A DNA stretch of 22,500 nucleotides, from positions 5,025,322 to 5,047,821 of the forward strand of contig NC_135570.1 in assembly GCF_964340395.1 (NCBI RefSeq), written 5' to 3'. The notes below the pieces were generated by a model, which was given only the letters and a program-made list of their open reading frames with translations, searched no databases and was not told the DNA's origin. Source of the DNA: Glandiceps talaboti (Eukaryota > Hemichordata > Enteropneusta > Spengelidae). A program made the translations under genes and the position numbers. Below, in pieces: positions 1 to 11,700 of this stretch (within the stretch, counting starts at the first letter, position 1; every line of letters starts with the position of its first letter).

Positions 1-1100
1 ACTGTACGTGTCAACAGCGAAAAGGCAGATGCTGTCCTAAGATATACGACTGGCAGTATATATCAGCAGCAATTAATTTTGCTGAATATCTCCAAACACT
101 ATTATGAGAAGTAGACATTAGAAACATTAATGTCCATCAGTATAACGTAAATATATTTTATCTGGGCATTCTCTTTCGTGAGAACTATGACACGCGCCGA
201 GAATTTCTACCGAATTCATTGGTTGGTAGTCATGTGATCTGGGCCGATCAATTGAATTGATTGACAGGTCGGTAGATTCTACAAAGAGCGAGCCATCGAT
301 TCCTGTTGCAAACCGCCAAATGCCAGAGTATGAAAAAACTGGGAAGTACTTTATTGGTTATGGATACAAAGATTACGATTTAATTTATTGCTTACGTTTG
401 GGGTCTCTTTTTCCGAAAGTCATAAATTTTCACCAAACACTTTAAAACATAAACGTTATCCAAATTGTATTTTTTGTATCATTTGTATTCTTACTAGAGT
501 GACGACGTAAAGGCTTTTGGTCATGTGGCGGCAGTAAAATTTGATATTCTCAGGTTTTCCATCCTAATTCTACCGATTTTAGTTCTTTTTTGTCCTAATT
601 CCCAGGATTCACAAGTGCCTTCATCAATCCTGCTTACGTGTATAATGTCGTTGTTTGTGTATTTGAGTGTATATTGTATTTCTTACAATCGTAAATAACT
701 ACTTCAAATCACAAGATGAAATGTAAACAATCGTTGTTGCAGTGACATTTTAATACTCAACTCAAGCATTATCTATCATTTATCCTGGCACAAAAATACT
801 ACATTCTCTTAGGCGATCAATACACACTTTCACTATGTGACGTGTGTGTGTGTTATTACGTCATTTCCTTTAGCTTGCGGCTAAACTATGCAATATTCCA
901 TTGACACACTTTTTGAGTATTTAAAGCTGACAAAAGAATGTTGACGTCGATTGTAAAAACATATCATTTTACATAAACAGTTAATGGGTATCAATATAGG
1001 ACTGAAAATATTTTAAAAAATGATTGAGAACTTTACATTGTTTGCTTTGTTCTCTATACAATATCGAATTTAATCTATACCTACTACAGTTGAAGGCGGT

Positions 1101-1104
<4 letters not shown>
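1..1104. other. Non-coding stretch, no recognised feature
   Basis: AT-rich DNA with no open frame resembling a known protein, and no tRNA-like or long repeated structure that I can see. A 62-residue frame at 257-445 has no recognisable motif. A short GT run sits at 841-852. Confidence 0.6.
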
Positions 1105-1171
<67 letters not shown>

Positions 1172-1188
1172 TGTGTGTGTGTGTGTGT
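1105..1188. repeat. (GA)32 followed by (GT)10 microsatellite
   Basis: A pure GA dinucleotide run at 1105-1168 passes directly into GT at 1169-1188. The predicted Arg-Glu or Leu-Ser polypeptides across it are translation artefacts. Confidence 0.97.
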
Positions 1189-1235
1189 TTAATGTGTGTC
1201 CAACGTGTGTTTGACTTTGTCCATGGCTCTGTACT

Positions 1236-1477
1236 ATCGCTCTCTCCCCTCTGTCCCTCTTCAAGTTTCTCTTTGTCTCTATCTATGTCTGGCTCTCTCT
1301 CAGTTTCTTAGTTTGTTTCTCTACCACTGTATCTATCTCTCTGTATGTCTCTCTGTCTGTCTGTTTCAGTGTCTCCGGCTCTATCTCGCTCTATCGTTCT
1401 CTCTCTCTGTCTCTGGCTGGTTGTGTGTGTGTCTCTCTGTCTCTGTACCTGGCTGATTGTGTGTGTCTGTCTGTCTT

Positions 1478-1518
<41 letters not shown>

Positions 1519-1605
1519 ATATCTACGTATGTCTCCGCATGGTTCTCTCTCTGAATGTCTGGTTCTATCTCAGTCTGATTTTCCCTCTACTTAAGCCCCC
1601 CCCCC
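1236..1605. repeat. Pyrimidine-rich degenerate CT / GTCT repeat region
   Basis: Imperfect CTCTGT-type DNA, with a clearer (GTCT)n run at about 1465-1518 and a C10 run at 1596-1605. It joins the GA tract on the left to the CT tract on the right. Confidence 0.9.
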
Positions 1606-1607
1606 TC

Positions 1608-2847
<1,240 letters not shown>

Positions 2848-2959
2848 GGGTTATAGAGTAGTTGGTTATAAGCCGCTACACAAACTTTAATATTAGCTCC
2901 GGTAGAGGACTGCTAATCCCGTACATGTCAAATAATGTGTCAACATTATGACAGATAAA

Positions 2960-3051
2960 GGGTATAAAGAGTAGATATTGCATGCACCAACCTCGTGCTC
3001 CACTGTATACGCACTAGGTCGGTGCAATATCTTCGCTATAAGTTATAACCC
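2960..3051. repeat. Foldback (inverted repeat) with about 38-nt arms
   Basis: The left arm (2960-2997) and right arm (3012-3051) are near-complementary: AGATATTGC and ACC.ACCT.GTG pair across a 14-nt loop, and GGGT.ATAA pairs with TTATAACCC outside. The left arm has a 4-nt insertion. A related GGGTTATAGAGTAG lies in direct orientation at 2848-2861. Confidence 0.7.
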
Positions 3052-3962
3052 GAGTCTCGTTAATTTATGTTACATTATGGTGGTAAAATAAAATATCCCC
3101 GATCCAAAGAATTATAATTTAAACTTACATAAGCTGTTGTACAGTAACTGAGACATTTACTTTCATCAAGCATGCAAACACATATTCGCTAAAACCGGTT
3201 CATCCCATGTCAGTCAGTGGTCGATTTTACACACGTAGGTAGTGTACTGACCGCTTTAAATTGGAGCGAAAGCATGGTTTTAATTCCTTGCTCTCTTGTT
3301 AGTTTAACCTGCCTCAATACGGTAAAATACAAATTCATTCTCCAGCGTTTTCTTATTGTGTTATATGTACAGCTACACACACAAATCAACTATACAGAAT
3401 TCAATATACCTCATGGTGTCTACTATTAGGAGGAAGATGTTGTATCTAAAAACAGTTTCTAAACATGGTCTACTGTTGTAACTCCACTCTCAACAAGAGA
3501 GTTTTACCGGTCAGCAAATATTGCCCTCAGCGGTGTCTCTCACAAAGTCATACTTCACATTGTGGAATGTGAACCAAATACCGTTATTCACGATACTTAC
3601 AAATGCTATTTGAGTCTTGGAGGCTGTTAATATAACGTGGGCGTCCTAGCCATATTGACTTGTTCATAATGACGACATTAGTTAACATTAGTTTGAACAA
3701 TCATAATAATAAAAATAATATCAATATAGAGACGACTATCTATGTGATGAAGACTCCTGTTTTGAAGTATTCACATTATAATGTATATAAATGGATTTAC
3801 TATATAGGACGTTCTCGTATCAAGTAGCCCTACATGTAGGCATCCTACTGTCGGCGCTTCGGTATACTTTCTGTCTTGGGTAAGACGATTTATTATACAC
3901 GTACATGTACATTGTTATTGTAGGTTGGTAAATGTAATATATATCGAGTCACTAGTTTGATG
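3052..3962. other. Non-coding stretch, nothing recognised
   Basis: AT-rich sequence without recognisable coding or RNA signatures. A 70-residue frame at 3217-3429 has no known motif. Short palindromes such as TACATGTA occur at about 3832 and 3905. Confidence 0.55.
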
Positions 3963-4311
3963 CTCAGACCACTAAAGATGTGTCACCGTGTCAGCCATTA
4001 AATGGACAATCTGTCCAATGTCGCCCCAGACTGTAGAGTCACACGCACTTATTACAATTCAGGTGACGATTTCGGAAAGGTTTCATTCAGGAGATATTCT
4101 ACAGGTGTTCCAAGGCAGGAGGAAACAAGACGCGTGTGTGTTACATAGACGACTAATCGTCCTACGTCGTACGTGTGACAGGAATATGGCTATTTGTTCA
4201 TACTCATGTGATCACGAACGTAATTTTAACCACCAAGGTGTAAAGATCTGTAAACGAAAACAGGCTCCTCAGATATATACGGATAGGCTCAAACCACTAT
4301 AGTGGTCTGAG
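3963..4311. repeat. 15-bp inverted repeats enclosing about 320 bp; possible decayed MITE
   Basis: CTCAGACCACTAAAG at 3963-3977 matches, with one mismatch, the reverse complement of 4297-4311. The right end is itself a near-perfect 24-bp palindrome around ACCACTATAGTGGT (4293-4306). No target-site duplication is evident. A 104-residue frame at 3988-4302 lies inside but has no recognisable motif. Confidence 0.4.
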
Positions 4312-5043
4312 GTACAGAATATACACGGAGTATGCTCTGTCGTAGAACATTGACTCTTGTCCAGTTTGAAAGTTTGTTTAATACTTAACCGTGTTTTCCT
4401 TCTTCGTGTGAGTTTTGCTATAAGCACTCGAGCTCTTCATAATGTTTATCTACATTACACGGTGTTAGAACCGGTGCCTCGGCTTATACGGTGATCACGG
4501 TCCCACCCTATCGACAATTCGGTCGCAACTTGTTCTTTATTAGTTCAAGATATCGCACAAATAGAAGACTCTTATATTGTGTGTGGATAACAAAACCCCA
4601 CTCTTATGCTATTGTTCAGGTATATTCATTGCAATTGTCTTGTTTTATGGACCAGGGTTATTATGGCTAAATACGGTGTAGGTTGGGTGCTAAATTATTC
4701 TTTGCTTTGTTAGACTCAACACTTAAATACCGTACAGGGTATCGTTATACTGAGACTTGTCTTGGACCGTTGCCTAAACCAACTATGAAATGTGTGAACC
4801 AGTGTTTATAGCGGCACACCAACAGACCACTTTCACAGTTTAGTCAAAGTATAAGTTTAACCAATGTCAGTATGTTTTCAACATTTACAACAACTTCCAG
4901 TTTACATCATACGAATTTACATATTTTTTAGTTACTTACCACCGTTTCGGCTCATCTCATATATTATGTTCATATCAAGTTTATGCATGTAGAAACGGAT
5001 CGCGACGACATCACTGTGACACGACGGGAAAATGCAAAACCTT
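4312..5043. other. Non-coding stretch, nothing recognised
   Basis: No open frame of useful length, no repeat and no RNA structure noticed in this stretch. Confidence 0.55.
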
Positions 5044-5255
5044 TCATGCATAGCAAAGACCTTTCTTCAATGACACTTTGTTAAGGGTTTGACCTCCGGT
5101 AGATAATGGCATGTCACAATAGTTAGCATTCACGAAAGTGCCAGTATTTGAGGTCAAGAAAGAACCGTTGTCACTGTACGTCTTTTTAAACCATGTAACT
5201 TTTTTTCCACTGAAAACTAAATACCCGTCCCCGTGTGTCGCCACGGTGCAGTATT
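5044..5255 (-). CDS. Possible terminal exon of an unrecognised protein (69 codons)
   Basis: The minus frame begins after an acceptor-like TTACTATATAG at about 5266-5256 and runs to TGA at 5046-5044. It contains THGDGYLVFSGKKVTW, TYSDNGSFLTSNTG and Cys near both ends, a composition like a secreted or extracellular domain. I do not recognise the family and cannot find upstream exons, so it may be a chance frame or a gene relic. Confidence 0.15.
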
Positions 5256-5295
5256 CTATATAGTAAACGAATAAATGTGTATTTTTTGTTTTATG

Positions 5296-5417
5296 ATCTG
5301 TCATTTAGGACATCCGATACATGGAGCTGCTAATTAATCGAAACACAGCAAGTGTGTACGTATCTGCCATTTATACATTCGATGCATGGACCTGCTAAGT
5401 AATCGAAACACAGAAGT
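5296..5417. repeat. 66-bp tandem duplication
   Basis: Copies start at 5296 and 5362, sharing ATCTG.CATTTA, CGAT.CATGGA.CTGCTAA and AATCGAAACACAG. The second copy lacks the last part of the unit. Confidence 0.75.
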
Positions 5418-6690
5418 CTCGTCTCCTATATAACGAAACGCGCTTCTATTATATTCTCTGCCTCATCAATGACTGTATCGCAATCACTACGTCTACACTG
5501 GTCGTATGTCTATGATGACAATATCCACGAGGAAAATATTTGCTCAAGTAGTGTATCTAGTCCAAATTGGAACGTACATTTGTGTTAATGTACGTCAGCA
5601 TGGTTTCCTTATTCAGGTGTAGAATCGCTGACAGGCACAGTTATTGGCTACTTCTAAATTTGTTACAACGTGAGGTTCAGTATGTCTTTGCTGCGCGGAT
5701 TTCTTATATTGAAGTTCGGGAGAAGCAGGCTGCATTGTATTGATGTTATTTGGGTATTATCAAGACCACGGACAGCAGCCTATAACAGTGAAGTATATGT
5801 ACACAATACATAGTATACACTAAAAATGTCTTACCTTAGAGACGCCCAAATATATATTTAGGATATTAGACCGCTGTAGGATAACCAATCTATAAATCTG
5901 AAAGAACCATTCACAAACACGTCTTAGAGCACGTTTGATGTACCACAGTAGTAGCTTATTTCACTTACAATGACAGCTAGAGACATTTACAATAAGACTT
6001 CTCCGCTCAACGTAATAACTCCTGAATTCTATTCAGCAAGTGTTATATCTATCCCGCGCTGGGACCTTACGTCGAAATGTAATATCATTATTGCGAAAGT
6101 CCAAGGTATTTTTTACTGTGTTTTATACATCAAATTAAAATCTACTTCAATATAACCGCCATCGAAACATGTTCTCAGTTGCTATGACAACGCGTAATTT
6201 CAGACACTAACATGACCCTGAAGAATGTCATTTGCCCTTTGTATGTGTACATAGGTGTTTAAAAGCCTACATCAACATTTAAAAGTACATCACTTTTGTG
6301 TCCCAGTCCATTCAATATATGAATTCCTTGAGTCGAAAAGTTGAGCGAAATGACATTAATGAGAATGTATTTTCACCAAAAGGTATAATTAGTCGATTTT
6401 TAATCAACAATTTCCACTGCATCTATTTTGATTAGAAGAACGGTCACAATGAATGAAACCTTAATTACAACATACTTATGTACATTACTGGAAACTCACA
6501 TATTTTCAGAAAGGGCCTTGCTTGGCCGCTAACCGTTTTCATCAAAGTCAATCGTCATCGTCCAATTCATCAAACAGTTTACACGTTTACGAAGTAAGTC
6601 TCAATTCAAATAATGCAATATTGATAATTTACAAATTTCTTAATAATCATAACTCTCGTAAAACTGTTCAAATTTTATGGTGGAACATGG
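5418..6690. other. Non-coding stretch, nothing recognised
   Basis: AT-rich; frames at 5970-6155 and 6522-6704 are short and show no motif. No repeat was noticed. Confidence 0.5.
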
Positions 6691-6775
6691 CCTTCAGAAA
6701 TTGATCCGTAGGTCTCGCGGGAGAAAGAGAAATACCGATTAAGGAGATGTACTACAAAATGAGACTTTTTTTAAA

Positions 6776-7210
6776 GTCTTGTCAATTTCATGAAATTTGG
6801 CATATACGATCTTTGATACATGAATCTTCAAAAAACGATATAAAATATAGGGGTCGCCGTGTCACGTTTCCATGGCAACATGACCAAACTTGGGGCCTTA
6901 AATATGTTGAAATTGACAACCTTCAGAAAAATAGAGCAAAATGATGGAAAATACTACCCCATATGCAATGATTTCAAGATATATCAAAGAACAGCTAATA
7001 AATTTCAGAAATAATAAAGGTTTAAATGGTTGCCAAGCCAATTTGATACTATAATTGACCAATAACTGTCATTTACAATTTTTACAATTGACAGACTTTG
7101 TTTTTACCACCAATTTTCTGTTAGTCTTGTCATTTCTTTGAAATTTTGTTGAATGAAACTTTGATAAATGAAGATCACTTTGCCAAAATAAAATTGCAAT
7201 GTCACCGTGC
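6776..7210. repeat. Two degenerate copies of a sequence about 356 bp apart
   Basis: Copies start near 6776 and 7132. They share GTCTTGTCA.TTTC..TGAAATTT, then CTTTGATA.ATGAA..TC, then GTCACCGTG- or GTGTCACG-like ends. The similarity is partial and eye-judged. It may be an old dispersed repeat. Confidence 0.35.
6866..6879. promoter_or_regulatory. RFX X-box-like motif
   Basis: GTTTCCATGGCAAC is a near-palindrome matching the RFX X-box layout (GTNRCC..RGYAAC) with a perfect right half and one mismatch in the left. No promoter is known nearby, so function is unproven. Confidence 0.25.
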
Positions 7211-7660
7211 TTATTTTCAAATTAAATGAACATTTATATCTGGCACATTGATAATTGATAAGGCTATGGTCAGTTCAAATGAATATCTTTGCTAAAATTG
7301 GAGAGCCTAGGGGGTCCTTTTATATCACCGGTCAAAGGTCACTTTGTCCCCTCCCAATTGTCACCTAGTTTCAATGTTTGGTCTACTGTGGAATCTCAGT
7401 AGACAAGGTTAAAGACACGTCGATGCCATATTTTTGCAATATTTCCAAAGCCCCCTAGCTTACTCTCAGATATACAGTCTGAGGCTTATACTGAATATTG
7501 TGCATAGGGCATTCCAATGTTATTTTCAATATGTGAAACTGTTCATCATAATGTTACACAATATGCATGATTGCAACTGTTTTCAGCTCCCATATCCTCA
7601 CACTTCTACACACATCACTCACTTACAAACACAGAACATTCCGAGAGAACAATCTGACTT
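7211..7660. other. Downstream flank of the transposase-exonuclease gene
   Basis: No coding signal. It includes CTAGGGGGT at 7307-7315, which recurs upstream of the gene at 13110-13118, and CTCAGA..TCTGAG at 7467-7485. Confidence 0.45.
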
Positions 7661-7666
7661 TTTATT
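7661..7666 (-). terminator. Candidate poly(A) signal AATAAA for the transposase-exonuclease gene
   Basis: TTTATT on the plus strand reads AATAAA on the minus strand, about 280 nt downstream of the TGA stop. No other AATAAA lies between the stop and this site. The minus-strand sequence just beyond (ATTGTTCTCTC) is U/G-rich, as expected of a downstream element. Confidence 0.5.
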
Positions 7667-7947
7667 ACAAATATAATACTAATATATATCTCTCTACCAA
7701 TATGTCTATACACATTACGTATGTATGGTTTCTAGCAGGTTACAAAAAAGTACATTACAGAGTGTCAAGAATTTGCAATCTCTTTCAACATACTGTTCTT
7801 CTATTATAATTGATTTTTAAAACATTTCAAAATTTAGTTGACATGGTTAGTCAAGTATCTATGCCCTTTTATATGACAAACGATCATGCAAACTTGTTCA
7901 CTATTACCTGAAAAAAATGAAAATGAACAATATTCTTTCTACATATC

Positions 7948-8741
7948 TCATGTTAGACTATTAAAAAAGTTACAAACATTGTTTATGATGCGGTCAGACT
8001 TAGTAACTCTTACTGTACCACCACTATCTTCAGAAAATAAATCCCTTAAACTATTGAAACCATCTCTCTGATATGCTAAATGAAGATGTTGATAACACAA
8101 ACCAGAGCCTGCTACTTTCTGAGCCATAGATTTGCTAAGCACTTTGTTATCAACAAGACTAACTAGGGTAGTGTAGTTACACAACTGTTGATGTTTGTAG
8201 TGCTGGTGTTGAACTATCCAGTGTGATGTAAAACTGTTTTCTAACAAAGTTGACAGTGATACATTACATGTTTCAATCAACCTCTGTAGCATGATAACAT
8301 CAGCTGTGGCATTATGTGCATCATATATCTGGCCTACATAATCGTTAGCAAGACTCTCTTGTGAGTAAGAATTTCTACCTGGTAAAATAGATTTAAATAA
8401 AGGTAAGCTATCCACAAAACCTGCCACAGTTGTGAGAAATTGGTCAAGTAAAGAGGTATCCTGTAAAGATTTAATTAAATAACGACAATCAAATGAACGA
8501 CAATTATGACCAACTAAGATGGGATTATGAACATTCTTCAAAAATGCTAAGAACTTTGTCAGACAAGTCTCTTTTGGTACACACTGTACTGGTTGGCCCT
8601 TGTAGCACAGTTTTCCTCCTACAATCGTGAGGTGTGTCTTCTCTGATGCAATCTGAGATATGGGTTGCCTGGGTAGGATGTACTCCTCAAACTGGTGCTG
8701 ATCATACCTTGCTGAAAGTTGTGTTATTTCAGCAGTTGAAT
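7948..8741 (-). CDS. Exon 7: DEDDh exonuclease body and stop (residues 611-874)
   Basis: The acceptor is TTGTATTGCAG and the stop is TGA at 7950-7948. In order: STAEITQLSAR (typical after Exo I), GHNCRSFDCRYL with D695, GFVDSLPLF (718-726), then YDAHNATADV with H753 and D758. All five DEDDh residues, counting D604 and E606, are present, so the domain is predicted active. The layout is closest to TREX/DnaQ-like enzymes and also recalls the C-terminal exonuclease-like domain of PML isoform I; that comparison is from memory. The last 110 residues have no motif I can name. Confidence 0.9.
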
Positions 8742-11700
8742 CTGCAATACAATGAACACCACATTAGTTCAGTAATAATTGCAGCACAGGTTTGATACGC
8801 GTGCTCTCCACTGAACTACATTGGAAGTAATTCTGGGTACATGATAGGGATATATGAAATGTGTAACATCACAATTCATTGCCCATCTTTGGACTAGCAG
8901 TCATAACAGTGATATTGATGATACACTCTCCTTACATTCAGGCATCATCAATATTACTGTCATGACCACTATCTCTTGGGCATGCCATAAATCATGATAT
9001 TACCCTTGCTATCATGTGTTATCATATAACTGTAGTATGAATACTTTTTACTCATGCAGTTATACTTACATGCAGAAGTGGTTTCAATATCAAAGATAAC
9101 TGGGGTATACTGTCCTAAATCAATTGGTACTTGTGTAGGTGGTTTTATTGGTTCAGGAATTTCTTCATTTTGGTATGATTCTGAAAGCCCAATATCTTGC
9201 TGGTATGTAACACCTTCTCTGACCTCTGTGGCAGCAATCCTTTTTGCCCTTTTCTCCTTGTGCTTCAACAAAATAGAGTTATATAACATTAAGCTGGATG
9301 AAAAAGGGATGCATGTACATGCTGATGTGCAGGCAGAGATGTTTTTACAAAAATCTTTAAATTAGATTTTGGGACTGTATACACATGCATGAAAGCGGTC
9401 TGTTGGTACAGGTATATAATTTCTGGGAATATCTCAAAAACAGTGTGAAGAAATGTTTCAAGAGCATATACAAACATGCCATCAGGATAGAATCAGACCT
9501 TTGACACACCTGTATACCTACAATAATGTATACAGTCATGTACACACTGGTACTGAAACATGTAGAAAGACAGACTCTGTGACATGCCTGTATACACATC
9601 ACTGTATCAGCAGTGTACCCTCAGCAATGTATACAGTCAATGTGCACACAGGTACTGATACATGTAGAAATACAGACCCTGTGACATGCCTGTATAAACA
9701 TCAGTGTGCCAGCAGTGTACCTTAAGTAATGTAGCCACACTTCTGTTGACAGGCATGTATGTGACCAAAACTCTGTTACAGCACAACCCTGACCATGCCA
9801 GGTTTGCAAACACAGACCTGTACCAAAGAAATGTCACAGGTTCTGCACATGACCTGTTTTTTGGGTGATTGTTTTAATTGATACATACCTTTATTCTTTG
9901 CAGCTTTCCTTCTTTTGTCCTTTTCTTTTCTGTGACTTTCTTCGTCTTCCTATCAAGCATACTACCATAAATTTCACAACTTCTACTGGGTGACAGCATA
10001 TTCTCTTTGTGGACCTGAAAAAGAGCACATTGTTGTTAATAAACAATTTGTAACTTCAAAACCATTATTGAAATAAAAAAGAGGCAGGACATTGGTAGAG
10101 ATTTAAGTAATTCATCGCTAATGAGAGGCAAATTTCTATAAATATACATCAGATTATACCATCGATTCTGTAGAAAATGGATTTATCAATACAGTGTATG
10201 CAATATATGTTGCGATGTCATAACCCCCCCCCCCCCCTACTGTACAAGTATTTATAGGAACATGGAAAAAGATTGTTTAACTGAGAATAGATTAGATGTA
10301 AAGAGCTATACCATAACATGAATATGAACTTTGGTCATGTTGATCATAATAACAATAATAATCAACTTTATCTAGACTTGATACCTCAAAGGTAAAAGCC
10401 TTTTTTGATATCCTGTATAATGATGCTGCTACAACCCTGACTGACATTACAAACCTGACTAACATATGTATGCCCTAAGTTCTTCTGTGCCACAGCAGCA
10501 CCAACCCGGTAGTTGAAGCTGGTAGAACCACTGTAGTGCTTTGCCTTTGGTGCCTTTGACGCAATGACCATATTCATACTTTCATTCCCTTGGGATGACC
10601 CTATCCTCGCTAGTTCCTTTGCAGTGGCTAAGTAGGTATTCATGACTTTCTCTAGGTCTTCTCTGAGGTCACTACCACTCAAATCCTTACCATATGGAAG
10701 ACTTTTATGTTTGTAGCTATTTGGATCTGTTAGATATCTACACCATTTCCTATCACACTTCATGTGGTCTCCAAAGGAATGAGGCATTATTGCCTGGAGA
10801 TTCTTTTTCAACCCCTCTGGGTTGCCATGATTTTGAGTCACAGCATATTTAAAACATTTCTGAAGGTAGTTAATGACTTTTGTTGACAACTGACAATATC
10901 CTTTTTGTTCTTTCAGTTTATAGAGTTTGTTAGCAAATCCCTTCTTGGTATGATTATTGTCTTTATTTTTCACTATATCTGGCCTGACTTCAGCATGCAA
11001 TTTAGCTATTGTAGTGGAGTCGTCATCCATTGTTACACTGTCTATTTTCACTACTTCTTCTACTTCTTTAACAGTTTCAACAGCTATACTAGCTTCCATT
11101 GCCTTCGCACTTCCTGACCAGTTTCTATGACAATTATGCTGTCTGACTTTCGCTCCATCCCTTGCTGACTCACAGACTCTACATTGCTTACACCTTGTGC
11201 TATACGCTAACACTTTGCCTGTTTCCCTGCCTAAGAGTGTTCCATGACCTTTAGAGATACATAAACACATGTACAATGATTTCGGAAGGTAAGTATTGGT
11301 AGCAGTGTTGCAAATAAAGTTGGTTTTATGATGAAGATAATTTAATGTCCCATGCAGCCAGATTTTGTATCCTTTATGAGAATAAACTCATCCTAACAAT
11401 AGCAAAGTATTTGTCCAATTGAAAGATACAATTGACTGACATATTATTTTGTACATTTCTAATCTAAATGTACACCCACATATGAAATACTCACCGGATA
11501 AACTTTTATAATCTCGTCCACTGCCTCTCTTTTGCCATCCCCCATCGTATGATACATCAATCCTAAGAAAGAGAGAAGTAAATATGGTGACATATTACAA
11601 CCAAGCAAATAAGTGGGCAAAATGTTTTACTTTATCTAGCCATAATCGACTCCACTGTATTAAAAATCTGAGAACAGTTTAAACCTACTGATATCATACG

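Noticed and set aside
9054-9837. Plus- and minus-strand frames in introns 5 and 6
   Set aside because: They are antisense shadows of exon 6 or products of the 101-bp tandem repeat, and have no motif.
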